A stretch of DNA of 64,000 nucleotides, taken from NCBI GenBank assembly GCA_947095585.1, contig OX352763.1:13317462-13381461 (forward strand), in the 5' to 3' direction. Source of the DNA: Nephrocerus scutellatus. Taxonomy: Eukaryota > Arthropoda > Insecta > Diptera > Pipunculidae. Under the pieces are notes generated by a model. The model did no database searches. It was not told the origin of the DNA and was given only the letters and a program-made list of their open reading frames with translations. Each line of letters opens with the position of its first letter. Within the stretch, counting starts at the first letter, position 1. Shown here piece after piece: positions 50,986-63,479 of the stretch. Both the position numbers and the translations under genes were made by a program.

Positions 50986-52809
50986 TTTCGACTGTCGTGC
51001 TGTTTCTGTTGATTTTCTATTATGATATTAATTTTATATGTATTTTGAACCTTCCCAAATGGTTTGTTTAACTCTAGCTGGATCGAATGTACACACCCTT
51101 AAAAATGCACAGCTTTGTCGAACCATCAGCAATAATAATTTCTTTTTATGTTGTAGCCTGAAAACCTAAAACCACAACCATTTGCTTCTCAGTTGTTGAA
51201 CCCTTTTCGAATGTCAACAGGGGGCTCAAGAAGGTATCTATTACGCAGACCTATCATCGGTAAAAGAAAATATGGTACGTGATGAGCCAGAAACAAAAAC
51301 AAAAACACGACACGACAGCCCTCCATCCGTTCGCATTGGACAGATGATCCGATGCGCAGTATTTTCATCTAATGCTAATCCCTGGAGGCGTTTAAGCTCT
51401 TTAGCAAAATCGAGTAGGACCCCTTGACAAGGGTCATCTAAAAACGACAAAAAAAATTAAACTGAAAGTGTGCAAAAATTGCAAATTGGCAGGCAAATCG
51501 ACAGGACACCACATTGATCATTCACTATACGAAGACAGGTGCGCGTGCGTGCATGTTGTCCTGCTGACACTGGGTTGACCCATTGTGGTTTGAAAGACAA
51601 AATTATAGACTAACATGGTGCGAATGCGCACACGTAAAATATTATACTTTTACCAAATCCAAGGGCAAACAACGAAACAACACAACAGAGCCGGGAGCGT
51701 TTAGAAATTCTAACAAACTAAGATGTCTTTTTCGGTCGGTGGTGGTGGCGGTTGTGCTGTGAAATGATCAATGCAAAGGGTTGATTTTGAGAAAGGGATC
51801 GTTTGTTTCTCGGACTGCTGACTGCTGCTGGAAGGGAATTAGAATTAAGATCCTAAAATTCAGTTTCACCAAATTGTCTAACACCTAAATGCCTTCGGGT
51901 TATGCTAAAAAGGTGCTTCCTTGTCAGCCAAAAACATAGTTTGCTGACTAACCAAGCGGCTGAAGCACTGACTTGGACTTGGCAGTGGCCGGAACATTTG
52001 TTCTTGTTCAGCTTATTTGTCTGACAAAATAGATTTTCCGATTACAAAACTCAATTGGGCGGAACCATGGCTTATCAACTGATCGTATATCATGGAGGTA
52101 GGTAGAGCAAAGATTATGATGTCAAGTAAATGATGAAAATTAATAATTTTGTTTGTACGTATGTATGAACAAAACGGGACAGATCCATTTGTCATTCGTA
52201 GTGAGTTTATTGTTTTTTTACATAATGTATCGACGCTGCTGCTTTGACAATTATTATTAAGTTTCGCGTCCGAGTAGAGTGGTAATTTTTCAACAAAAAC
52301 TCAATGGCAATACGACAATGACAATGGCCGCGGGCGGCAAAAAAGAAATTAGCATAGGTTAACGCTTTTTTCGGGGGACAAACCCCCGTGGAGTACACGG
52401 GAATAATAATGAATTTCATGCGCGACAATCCGTGGAACAACTATTTCAATTATTGTTGCTGCTGTTGCTACTAACCAAACCACGATACAATTAATCGTGG
52501 ACAGAATACTGATTAGACTGGTTGGTTGGTTGGTTAGCTGATGGAATTTTCAATGAGTTAGTTAGTGTCATCGGACGATTCTACACAACACAACAGGAAT
52601 TTTGTCTGTGTACTGTGCACACCAATAGTAACGAGTTACGAGGCATGCGAGTAGAAGACCCATAGAGTTCCTTCAAACGAAAACTGTTTTTCGAGTAGAG
52701 CTTTGGAGTGTAGCTGCGCGTTGTAGTACAAAAACAAAAAGAAAACACACAAAACTACAGTTGGTAGTTAGCAATTTTCTGATACTATGTACCTACTAAC
52801 AGTAATTAG

Positions 52810-53098
52810 TGGAGTGTGACGAACCCGAATCTTCCTAGCTTTCGCCATTATGCATGCTCTTAACTATTCCCATCAGGCATTCCCCTCTTTAGAGAGCAAG
52901 CCTCACCACCACGTTACATCCCCAGAACGAACTGGGTCCGCATCCAAAGTTGTCCTCAGACTTGGTTAACCTCACGGTAAAACCTGGTCCATTGGGCACA
53001 GACAACTCCCGTGGTACCAAAGCCTGCCTTGGTGAGATCTAGTATCAATGATCATGGTTCCTTCAGAGATGAGTGCCTGGGCGGTTGGTGCCCCTATT
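52810..53098 (+). repeat. Interspersed repeat family B, copy 2
   Basis: Inverted copy of the repeat at 225-515, diverged by substitutions and small indels. It lies inside the ovo intron, immediately before a 50 bp tandem duplication. Confidence 0.6.
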
Positions 53099-53115
53099 GC
53101 GAGATTCAAGTAAAC

Positions 53116-53214
53116 TTTCTTGGAAGTAACATATTTATGAAATTTCAAAAAGAGCGAGCCAATGTTTTCTTGGAAGTTACATATTTATGAAATTTCAAAA
53201 AGAGCGAGCCAATG
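53116..53214. repeat. 50 bp tandem duplication
   Basis: TTTCTTGGAAGTAACATATT at 53116 is repeated at 53166 with one substitution near its start. The remainder of the unit (to GAGCGAGCCAATG) is identical, indicating a recent event. Confidence 0.9.
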
Positions 53215-53309
53215 CTTAGGTTTTATAAATGTTTGTAACTTCTACTTCACCCCCTCATGTAGAACCCAACATTTCAAATCCTCCTTTTATCAGATAGTGA
53301 CATCGAGTT

Positions 53310-53500
53310 GGAATCAATTGGTCGACTTTTACTAGAAAGTGTCACCTGTCATACACATGTGTGCAAAGTTTCAATGAAATCGGGCTTAGGGATGTGGGTT
53401 AAAATTGATCGCAAGATTCCACCACCGAACGAACAACAGACAGAACCATGCCGATGCGGAAGTTTATTTAGAGAATTTAAAAAAATAAATCAGGGCTCCT
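53310..53500 (+). repeat. Interspersed repeat family A, copy 4
   Basis: It has the words ACACATGTGTGCAAAGTTTC, AAATCGGGCTTAGGGATGTG, AAAATTGATCGCAAGATTCC, CGGAAGTTTATTTAGAGAAT and TTTAAAAAAATAAA in family order. It lies in the ovo intron. The open frame across it is incidental. Confidence 0.6.
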
Positions 53501-55211
53501 CATTCTCAGCTATGCGTGCAGTTATCTACACGACGTGTCTCATGCTCTAAAGAATACAATAAATTTGACGAAGGCACCGTGTTACGAACAAATTATAGGG
53601 AAAAGGTTATTAGAACTCAAAAAAGTAGCAATTGAACACCTAACTTGCGTTTTTTAAGCCTAGACTACTACCCCCAGCAATGGAACACCTCGAAGATAAT
53701 CATGATCCCGAAGGTCAGTAAGGACCCTACCCTTGTATAGTCTTATCGAAAACTAAGCCTATTGATTTGAATAAAAAAAACACCGAGTAAATATTTTAAA
53801 TAAACTGCTCGATCGGGTTGAATAAAAAACAGACCTTATAACTAAACTCGCTCGGGTTGAATAGAAAAAAGTTTATAATTTGTATTTATAGCATGCGATT
53901 ACTGGCAACTGTCAAGTCTCGATAATAATCTATGTATCGTAAACGAGTCTCGATTATAAGTAAGAATTTTTGACATTTCGTTTGTTCGGAATGTTACATA
54001 ACACAACGGCCGTAGTGTTTTTGTAGATTTAAATTTCATTTCATTTCAAACTTAATCGTATATATTTGAAGATGCTATGCAGTATGAAATATCTTGTCTA
54101 CATATGTATAGTAGTTCGACTGTAGAACGACAACATAATGTACAGACTAAGTTGCAACCCAGTTTAGTTAGTGTACAAAATATTATCCAGGTCCAACTTT
54201 GGACTAATACACAAATAAACTAAATTTATATACCGCTGCAGTGTAGCGAATAATCATTATCTAGAAGCTTCGTAAGCAACTACAATATAACATGAAAATG
54301 GCTATTATACTGAATGGCGCAGTGGCTGGATGGATGACGGGGGCGCTTCTCCACCACGGTGCGCCGTTTTACATATTTCATTCATTTTGTATTTCGCATT
54401 CGATACAGGTAGGAAAGCAAACCATCAGGCTCGATACAGTTCTCATCATTGCTCAACTACTATCAGAGACGTTTTTTTTTCTACTTTAATAAGCAAATGT
54501 GGGTAGATTACCGGGGAATTATTATGTACGACAATCTAGCGGACAACCTAGCATAGCTTAGCACAAAGCGTAGGTGTGATAAAAGTATTTTTATAAAAAA
54601 ATGTTATGTATTTACGTTTCGTTTAATATGTCATAAAAAAACGTGTTGTTTGAGAGTATGAGGAAATATTAATATTTTCGCGCGCTCGCACATTCCACAA
54701 ACATAGAGAGTCAAAGGAAAGCGTTTGCGGTTAGCGATTTTTTTAGAGAAGCGGTGAAGACGAAAAATATAACTAATAAACAACCGCCAAGCAAGGTCGA
54801 TGACTTTGCAGAACGCTTTCTACGTTGAAGGTTAGTTTCTCTTTTCCAGGAGCACATGCATAGAACAACTATTGGTAATTGTTTTGTTGGTACTGGTGGA
54901 GCTGGTTTATCTTGTCATCAGTGTCAGAGGATCTTCTGCGGGAAGTGTTAGTAAAAAAATTTAATGAGAAATTTGTAATTAATAATAACTAGAAGTTTAC
55001 CTCCGCAGGATGACTTTGAAGGTAAAATTGTTGCACAATGATTCATGAAGTTTGCGGTTCAAGTAGAATACATATTACACCACTAAGACGTTTCGAATTT
55101 TAACCTTTGGTTTTACTTGATCAATGCAAGAACCATAATCAATATTTTAGCCTGGAGGTCTTCGTAAGGAAAGTAAAGTTAAGCTGTTTCCCGCATCCAT
55201 CTTCGATATGC

Positions 55212-55220
55212 TGTAACAGT
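55212..55220 (+). promoter_or_regulatory. Candidate OVO-binding core (intron)
   Basis: TGTAACAGT matches the published Drosophila OVO DNA core TGTAACNGT. A single match is expected by chance every few tens of kb, so weight is low. Confidence 0.2.
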
Positions 55221-58200
55221 TTGGCTAAATCAATTTAATTTCTATAATTACAAGTCGGCAAACCCATACGGGTCGTCTTTCACCCATGTATGTAGTGGAG
55301 TCTTTGTCTGGTTGCTATTTTTTCTTTTAACCATTTTAATAGAGTACTTGTCTCCATTCGCGAGTTGTTGAATGTTTTGTGAATTGCGTTAACTTTCTAG
55401 CTACGTAAAACCGCAACAAGTCCAAGGCATAATGAAGCAAACCAAAGAATTGTACAAACAAAAATAGGAAACACACAGGAAGAAGAAGACATAAGAAGAA
55501 GAAATTACTGCTGTCTGCCTTCACTGCCCTTGTCCTTTTTGTGTATATTTTCCTTTTCTTTTCATTTTTTCTTTGATTTTTCAAAGTTTTTCATGGACAA
55601 GAACACCCAACACCAACTCTATTCTCTACCCACTTCGTGTCTCTTAACGATGAATTCCATTCCATCGAATAGAAGTGTAGTCGCTGCGCTGCTCACTTCC
55701 ATACGATTCACAGTCAGTCGTACTCTGTGTACAGCTACACGGGTCTTGCGTCGTGCAGTTCGCCTTCAATTGCAGCTTCAGTACAGCTTCTCTGTACCAT
55801 GAATAAGGCGGTTTTTACAGAGGATAGAAAATAGACAACCTCAAGAGCATTATACTCATGGTTGCATGGATGCTGAAGGAACAACCACCGTTTAGTTTTT
55901 TTGTTTTATTTAATACTTTACAGGTACTTGTAATGTTACGCGGATTAAAAATACAGGTTCGTGTAGCTTTTGAAAGAAAAAGATGAATCCACAACAAAAC
56001 ACAAAAACATTAACATTAATTAATTAAAAAAAATATGTACAAGAATTCACCTACCATTTTTTCAATGTCAGCGTTATTTTTCTATAGAGTTGTTAATCGC
56101 CGGAAACGTTTTATGAGGCGGTCGTTCATAAGTATAATCTATATAAAATTATATTTAACACCCAGGCGGGTTGTCTGAAAGTCTAGCCAGAGCAACAGGT
56201 GGATTTAAAATTTAATTTACAAAGCTTCACCGATATTTTTAACAAACAGTCAATTAGATTTACGAAAAGTAGAAAAAGTTGAAACAAACATTTCGGTAGA
56301 AAGTAAAATAAATCATATTTCCAGAATTGAGCAATTCAAATTGAAAATTTAATGAATATCAGTTTCAAAGTGTCAGCTTCTTCAAGCCATACGAAAAGGA
56401 AATTACCTCTCATAGCCTTTAAAGATTTCTATTACCGACATTAAACATAAGTCTTATTTACACGTGTAGTTAATCGCTTTTACACGTTTTATTAATTGTC
56501 AAAAGATTTATACCGCAAACTCAATAATACCAATTCACACGACGATTTTTCTAACTTGCTACATTAATAAAATAAAATACGCCTCCCACATAAAGAACCT
56601 GTTGTTTTTCTTCTTCTTGATTAATTTTATTCAAACATTAACATAATAATGGCAAACTACCAGTGCTTTGCACAATTAGACAACTACGCGAGAATTTTTG
56701 TTCGTTCATTTTGATTAAAGCAAAAACCCAACCACCTCAACCTTTTCACGGTTGAAGGAGAATAATTCTATCAACCGCCAGCCACTGGCCCTGTCTTCGA
56801 TAGAGCAGTGGCTGTGGCGCGAGCACCCATCGGCAACCAGCAAATATGCGCTGCTGTTTGCACTTTTGCATAAAATCAAAGACGGTTTGAAACAAACAAC
56901 AACAACAGCAACAATCACTAGCGATGTTCATATGAGATCAAGATCAAGGTTTTCTACGTTGTTACACAAACTGGTTTATGGGAGAGGTTGCAAAATGGGC
57001 AGAGGGACTGGCTTTGGCAAGATTGTTCACAGAAAACCCTCAAAGGAAACATGCACTAATATCGTGCAATACAAGTAAAACATTTAAAAACCAAAGCCAA
57101 AGTCATGGAGTTTTAACCAAGCCCCTTATTCTGTCATTCTTTACGGTTTATGTCGTTTTTTTTACTGCTCACTGTGCGACGAAGACCAGTTTTTGCTGAA
57201 TAAAAAGAGTTAAGTACGGCGTAAATATGAATAAATGAACTTCCATTAATCCATTCGGCGAAAATTAGTACTAATACCATAAAGAAATAATAGAAATTCT
57301 AAAAACGATTTTTTGTGTTATCTCTACGCAAAATTCCGTATTCACAATTTGTCCACTAAATTTCTGTGAACGTAAATGCGTTCGATGCAGTGAAATACTA
57401 TTCCCTTTAATACGTATCATCGAATAAAATAATAAATTAACGTTTATTTATTAATTCAAATCACAATCGAGAATGAAAAAAATAAATGGCGTCGGCCGCA
57501 GCCATGACGTTTGGCAGTCGTTAACATATTTTTCTATACGACGCGATACTTGTTGTTAGTTTATTAAGTCGATCATTGCACTTGTGCGGAAAGACAAGTT
57601 AGAAATAGGGTATGAAAGTAATGAAAATATAAGTTTTTTCTTTACTGTCAAATATTTATTTATTCTTTGTTATCAATATTTATTAAATTATTTTATAATA
57701 GTTTTCCAAAGTAAGAAATTCTTTTTTTTTTGGAAAAACGAAAACTTCTTTCGAACTCGGCTTCTGAATAATAATTTTTATCAATTCTTTCTTGGAGACT
57801 GCGTTCTGATTTTTAATTTACATTTTCAAAAAAAAAAAAAAAATACGATTCATAAGAAGAAGATGATGAACATTAATTACTGATCCATTTAAAAATTTAA
57901 TAAAAGAATAATTAAATAATTAAAAAGAATTTCTTTTCATAACACAAAACAAATGTCTACTATGAAACTACCTACCGCTACCATGCTACGATTCGATTGG
58001 TCACAACCATAAGCGGACGAAAGTATATTATTTTCGTCACTTAAAAAATCTATTAAATAGTACTAAAAGGCTTAAATAGATCCTGAGTAACTTTAGGGTA
58101 ATTTTCGAATGTCAAAATTATCCAAAAATATCTATTTACGATGGGTAACTTTTTTGTATTGGATGAGTAACTTTTTACCAACTTACCCAGGTTACCCAGG

Positions 58201-59313
58201 ATATATTTACGAATGTGTCTGATGTCTCACTAGTTTTCTGATATTTCTTCTGGAGGGGAAGTTTAAGATCATAGGGAATTCCTGCTGCATAATTCTATAC
58301 GTCAAATAATTAAGGTTTCGACAAGGGTAAGAGAGCTTTCAGAATGGAAAAATATAAGACTAATGACTTAAAAACAATCAAACGTTTGTTAACTCTTATC
58401 TAAGACAAAACAAGCAACACTTTTTTTGTCTTAACAAGTAGCATTAACAATGTAGATTTAATTTGACAAAAACGTTGTAGTTTCTTAGGGCGCTCTAACA
58501 ATAGAAAGACTTAATACTTATGTCTTCAGTATTAAGTGTTTCCATTGTGGGTGCACTCTTAAAAATTAAATGACAGATAAATCGCTCTAGTTTCGTGTAG
58601 TTTATTTAGGCTTAACGAAACTTAATTCTAATTTCCATGCACATTAACCTTGGCTTAACTCGTATTATATGTCCCTTTCCACAAGTAGTAACTACCAACA
58701 AACAATAATACAAATACAAAATTTTAAAAAAATTAAAATTAAATTATGTTTTCTTATAAGTTTGTTTATTTCCTTGCCAACCATTATTATACAAATAACT
58801 GCATAATATAAATGATTTAAAAAAATTTAAACATTAATTGAACCAAGTTCTAGTACAATTCTATTATAATTTCCTTTTATTGAATTTATTTTAGAAGTAT
58901 ACTACTACAAAAATTCCGGTTAAAAATCCGTTGTAATGGATTATGTTCACTTCTATTGACAACAAAAGAAATCGCATTTGTCTTTTCCGTTTTACGCCTT
59001 AGTTTCAGACCAGTTTTTTAAGACAATTAATTTAAAAAAAGTTTTTAAAAAGTGCATAAATACGATTAAAATGAATTTCATAAGCGCAAGAACCTAAGCA
59101 GAATTAAAGCCTCGATATGTTTTATTTGGCCAATATGAATATCATATTCATTCAAGAGATAACGAAGAATACTGTGACTTCACATTCGGAAATAATACCA
59201 AATCCAAATGCATCAGGTTAAAGTTAATTGAATAAGGAATTGTATAAGCAATAATATATAAATCATATTGCTCAGTGCCTAATTCCGGAAAATACAATAC
59301 TTAATTAAATAAT

Positions 59314-59322
59314 TGTAACAGT
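59314..59322 (+). promoter_or_regulatory. Candidate OVO-binding core upstream of exon 2
   Basis: TGTAACAGT matches the OVO core exactly and lies about 610 bp before the exon-2 acceptor, where germline ovo-B-type promoters with OVO autoregulatory sites are found in Drosophila. Placement, not the match itself, is what makes it notable. Confidence 0.3.
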
Positions 59323-59930
59323 TTTATCGCCGAACTATATTTAAAACGGTTGCATCACGTTGCGGTAGACCGTTTTGGCAGATAGCTGCATTGTTATGGA
59401 CAGCTAACTGGTATCAACATGTTGCCGTTCAATGCATGAATGATTAGGACAGAAGCTGTCAATTTCACTTTTGATGAAACATATGCATAACAGCATATCA
59501 TTGAGCGAGATCCCAATTCCAACAAGAATTTCCCTCTTTTGTCTCTGAACGGGAATTTTGATCTTCGAACGAACTGTGAACCTAGCAACCAGAAGCTGTG
59601 TTTCTCTGCATTTTTCATTCCAATTTGAAATCATCAACGAACGGTTAATTGTGGTTTTTTTTTGTTGGCGGCTTTTGTTGTGTTGGAAGATGGATTCAGT
59701 TGCAGTTATCAAGTGCTGCGCAGTGCGCATTGTCCAACGAGATTAATTTTCTAGAAGCTGTATATTAGTACCGTTAATAATTTTGCCAATTTCAACGGCG
59801 TCCATTTTTGTATGAAATTGTGTAAACCTGTAAAATTTATGATATTCTTGTGGGGAGTTCTGAGCATTTTAAGAAAATTTGATTGCTTTTACAACAAAAA
59901 TATTAAAGAAACTTTTTTCTTTTTTTACAG

Positions 59931-62878
59931 TGCGCGACATATTCCACGAGAACCAAAGCTATATCGACGATCGCTTGGCTGCACCACTACTACCACCTTC
60001 ATCATCGTCATTAGCGGCGTCAGAGCGATTTTCTTCTGCTCTTCATCCTGCTCTGGCGATTTCAAATATAATCAAAAGAGTTTCATCGACACCACCCGCC
60101 TCTATCACCAAATCCGACACACGCAGTCCTACTCCCGTGCCGGTGGCTACGTCGATCACAAATCGATGTCGAAGTCCAGCCGAATCTCCGGAGTCCATCA
60201 TTTCATTAAAATCTTCAGCGTCTACACCAAAATCACTTCCTCCTCAACCGCAGCCACGAAGATTCATTTCATCGATACTTGGTGGAGACATTCCCTACAG
60301 CGGAGCAGTAACGCCCCCAATACTTGGATCAACGACGCCTACTCGTCCGACACTTCCAATCCAAGTACTTACACAGGCGCAACGCAAGGAATACCCAGTT
60401 GAGCTGGTTAAGTCGTTACACCTGCCGAGCCGAAGTCATTCCCCATCGGAATCGCTGTCGGACAGTGACTCTGATTCGGACGGTTCTAAACTTATTGTTG
60501 ATGAGAAGCCGATCGTTCCCGAGGAAAAACCGCTTAGTTTACGAACGACAAGTACACCCCCACCTGCAGAGACGCGACCTTCTCCTCCTCCACCTCCAGA
60601 GCCTGCAGTACGCTGCTCGGTAATTCAGCGCACACCAAAGCCCACAACAGCCCACTGTGGCAGCAGTAGTACAACATCTGCTGGAAAACACGAAATCTGT
60701 TTGCCGTTAACATCATTGGCGCATTTAGGTCCTGAACAAGAACAACCTATCGATTATCACGTGCCCAGGAGACGGACCGAATTCGACAGTGACGAGGAGT
60801 CGTCTGAAGCCGTAGGCGGTAAGAGTAGCGCCAGTAGCAAACGTGCCGAACGGGAACGACGGTTGCGAGAGGCTCATCGCCGAAGTGCAATATTAGCGGC
60901 TCGTGCTGTGCTTGAACAAGCGCGATCCTTAAACCCACGATTAGTCAGGCATTTGCCCGGTATACTTGCTGCGGCAGCAGGTCACGGCAGATCATCGAGT
61001 GGTCAAGGCCAAGGTTCTGGTAATTGTGGATCCGGCTCTCTGCATTTCTCTGGGGGTTCTGGTGGCAATACAGGTGGAAGCTCTGGAAATCACAACGGTA
61101 GCCAATTGGGAGGTGGTTCAGCTGGTAATAGTGGGACAACATCTGGATTTGGTGGTTCTGGTGGAAGCGGTGGCGGTGGTGGTATGGGAGGCGGGCGAGA
61201 CGGACGTTCAAATTACGGTCCAAACAGTCCGCCAACTGGCTCATTGCCTCCGTTCTACGAATCTCTCAAAGGCGGCAACAACATGAATTCTTTCAATGCA
61301 TCGAATAGCAACTTTCTGATTCATAATGCAGCTGCTTATTTGATTAATGGGGGTGGTGGTGGTGGTGGTGGTGGTGGTGGTGGTGGTGGCCTTAGTGACT
61401 GCTCATCGTCAACGTTAGGTGGCGAACTGTCTGCGACGACAGCCAACGTAATAACGGCATTTGCCAATGGCCAGGGTAATAATAATTGTTCTTCATCACT
61501 TAATGTGGCGCATTGTCATCCAAATTCAAATTCCAAATATCCAATGTTTAATCATGCAGCTTACGGTATAATTCTAAAGGACGAGCCGGATATTGATTAC
61601 GATGATACGAAGATCGACATTAATGCTTTCACACAGAGTATGAATGCTGCAGTTGCGGCAGCAGCCGCCACCAATGGAGTACTCAATGGCAGCAGCGTTT
61701 ACTCCACGACATCCTATGAAGATTCCATGATGGCCGAAATAGCCGCTGGCGGTGCTGGAAACGGCAATGGTCATACTGGTGGCGGCCAACAAGTGGTTGA
61801 TCCACTTCAATTCACAGCGACACTTACGTTCTCATCGCCAACCGATCACATTTTGGATCATCTATCAGATGCTGTTGATTTGAGCTCGTTTTTGCAGCGT
61901 TTGCCAACCGATGATGATGATTCTCCTAGTCCAGGTCAAGATATCGAGCTAGGTTCGACGCCTTCTCTGACACCCGACTCGATTGCGCCAGTCGATTCCA
62001 ATTGTCTTGATAGCTTTCATGAGAATCTCATGCAACAGATAACAAACAACATTAGTCGCAATCATATTGGCGGCGGCGGTGGCGCTGGTGCTAATAGCTC
62101 AGACAACAATTGCTTCATCGACAATCGTTTCCAGCAGCAACAGTCGCATCATCAGCAGCAGCACCAACAACAGCAACAGCAGCAGCAGCACCTGCAACAT
62201 GGTCAACAAGCGCCCCCACCAACTTACCAGCAGACGCGCGAAATGCTGCAGATGCAACAGCATCAGCAACATCAACATCAATCTCACCACCAGCAACATC
62301 ATTTGTCTCATCACAACTTTAATCATTCGCAACAGCAACAATCGCATCATGCCCACGGACATTCACATCCGACATCGCTGATTGCAGCTCATCCACAGTT
62401 GATGATCAACGGATCGTCTGTGGGTGGCGGTGGTGTTCCTAATCATAATGGTGGTTATCAATCTCATCACTCGCATTCGCATCATCCTCTAGCACACATG
62501 CATCATAATGGCAGTGATAACAGCAACTTGTCTTTGCCATCGCCAGCTTCCAGCAATGGTGGTGGCCACCATCAGATGTCATCTGCAGCGAGCAGTTCAT
62601 CATCGTCGGGAGGCAATGGTGGTGGAATTGGAGCACTTCTCGACACCTCAACTATTGTCGACACAAAACCCCTCATCCAAAGTGTAAGTCCAAGTCATTC
62701 GCATACTTCTTCATCATCGCAAATGCAACACCAACTAAACGACGGGTACAACAAAATGAATAGCTGTAGTAGTCGTCCCATATCACGTAGTGCATCAGCA
62801 GCGGCAAAAGTGGCTTCTATTTTGCCACCGTCGCCGACTGTTGCAAAACTGCACGAAAGTAAAATGTTACAGCATCAG
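59931..62878 (+). CDS. ovo: ovo/shavenbaby large second coding exon (regulatory and activation region)
   Basis: This 2948 bp exon is open throughout and joins in frame to the 30271-30616 exon; the junction codon G|TG encodes Val116. It opens VRDIFHENQSYIDDRL, which is Ovo-like. It then has Ser/Pro-rich sequence, PLSLR (316-319), QPIDYHVPRRR (387-397), a basic/Ala-rich helix (about 420-470), a Gly/Ser-rich region with polyglycine (about 589-603), and an acidic block with KDEPDIDYDD (from about 665), VDPLQFTATL (738-747) and DAVDLSSFLQR (about 763-773). That block corresponds to the conserved Ovo transactivation region. A long Gln/His-rich tract follows (about 850-930). The acceptor is a strong pyrimidine tract ending TTTACAG at 59930. 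The donor is CAG|GTAAGC at 62878/62879, phase 0. OvoB in Drosophila starts at an internal Met of the equivalent exon, and several internal Mets are available here. The four C2H2 zinc fingers are not in the window. Confidence 0.93.
61350..61389 (+). repeat. GGT microsatellite encoding polyglycine
   Basis: A run of about thirteen GGT codons within the ovo exon (residues about 589-603). It is nearly pure at the codon level and so prone to length change. Confidence 0.9.
62129..62360 (+). repeat. CAG/CAA/CAT-rich tract encoding Gln/His-rich region
   Basis: Interrupted CAG, CAA and CAT codons encode runs of Gln and His from about residue 850 to 925 of Ovo. Shadow open frames on both strands arise from this repeat. 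Confidence 0.85.
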
Positions 62879-63115
62879 GTAAGCATTTAAAATGGTTTTT
62901 TTCTTTTTTTGGTTTTTTGTTATGAACAAAAATTTTTATTGAGAAAAAAAGTATTTTTCATGTTGCCCTTTAGTGATAGTAAACTATTTTCTCATTTGCA
63001 TGACCAAATTTTGGGATCCAGCGTCGGCTTGGAGACCTTTTTTTCGGTTGTTACTGCTTTTACCACTAAGTCGATGGTGCTATATTTATTATTGCTATTT
63101 TTTTAGACGACCCTA
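62879..63115 (+). other. ovo: Start of the next ovo intron
   Basis: It begins GTAAGC. Reading through gives only three codons (VSI) then TAA. The intron continues past the window end and contains LINE fragments from about 63.12 kb. Confidence 0.7.
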
Positions 63116-63119
63116 ACCC

Positions 63120-63440
63120 AGTAACCTGTGAGAAAGCTCACCAGCTTTCTAATGTTTATCCTTGTCTAGATGTAGGAATAGGGCCTGATTAAATCGCTTG
63201 GATTGTCTCATCTCCGGGACATTTTCCGAGTATGCAAGACGATTTTTGTTTTCCCAATTGTATATCAGCGCAGTGTAAGTACTGCTTGGCTATCTAAAAT
63301 GATATATATTCTCGCGCCCTTAATGCCTTTACTAAGTTTAATCCTAGCACAGAGTTCCGCATGGAAAACCGTGGGACTAATTCCCATTGGTAACGGGACT
63401 TTGGTGTTGGGTCCAAAGCCACCAGCTCCAACTTTATGTC
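63120..63440 (-). mobile_element. LOA-like RNase H fragment
   Basis: Minus-strand frame: GGFGPNTKVPLPMGISPTVF, HAELCARIKLSKGIKGARIY, IILDSQAVLTLR, a stop, then LHTRKMSRR-type sequence similar to the 19.3 kb copy. The blocks HAEL (catalytic Glu) and LDSQA (catalytic Asp) identify a LINE RNase H. Confidence 0.7.
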
Positions 63441-63479
63441 CGCAACACTATTAGACCAGTTTGCAGTTTTTTTAACACA

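Larger units (their letters stand above)
30617..59930 (+). other. ovo: Large intron of ovo/svb
   Basis: This 29,314 bp phase-1 intron runs from GTAAGT to a pyrimidine-rich tract ending in CAG. It is expected to contain the germline promoters and first exons (ovo-A/ovo-B type) by analogy with Drosophila, but none can be fixed from sequence alone. It carries the duplicated 450 bp repeat, LINE remnants, two DDE transposase fragments and several simple repeats, listed separately. Between these (for example 31.8-34.1, 34.6-36.1, 37.1-40.7, 41.0-42.4, 43.0-45.1, 48.3-50.2, 51.0-52.8 and 53.5-59.9 kb) I see AT-rich DNA with no recognisable gene. Confidence 0.85.

Noticed and set aside
54314..54420. 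tRNA-like A-box TGGCGCAGTGG
   Set aside because: The only B-box-like word is too far away and imperfect.
59879..59930. ATG at 59879 as the start of a 1003-residue protein
   Set aside because: It lies in the polypyrimidine tract upstream of a strong acceptor; the 17 extra residues are intronic. The Ovo-like sequence begins exactly at the acceptor.
59812..60402. 196-codon overlapping plus-strand frame
   Set aside because: Out-of-frame shadow of the ovo exon, low-complexity, no domain.
62067..62651. Several open frames of 70-104 codons on both strands over the Gln/His tract
   Set aside because: By-products of CAG/CAT trinucleotide repeats in the real exon.
63203..63454. 83-codon plus-strand frame
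   Set aside because: Antisense shadow of the minus-strand RNase H fragment.
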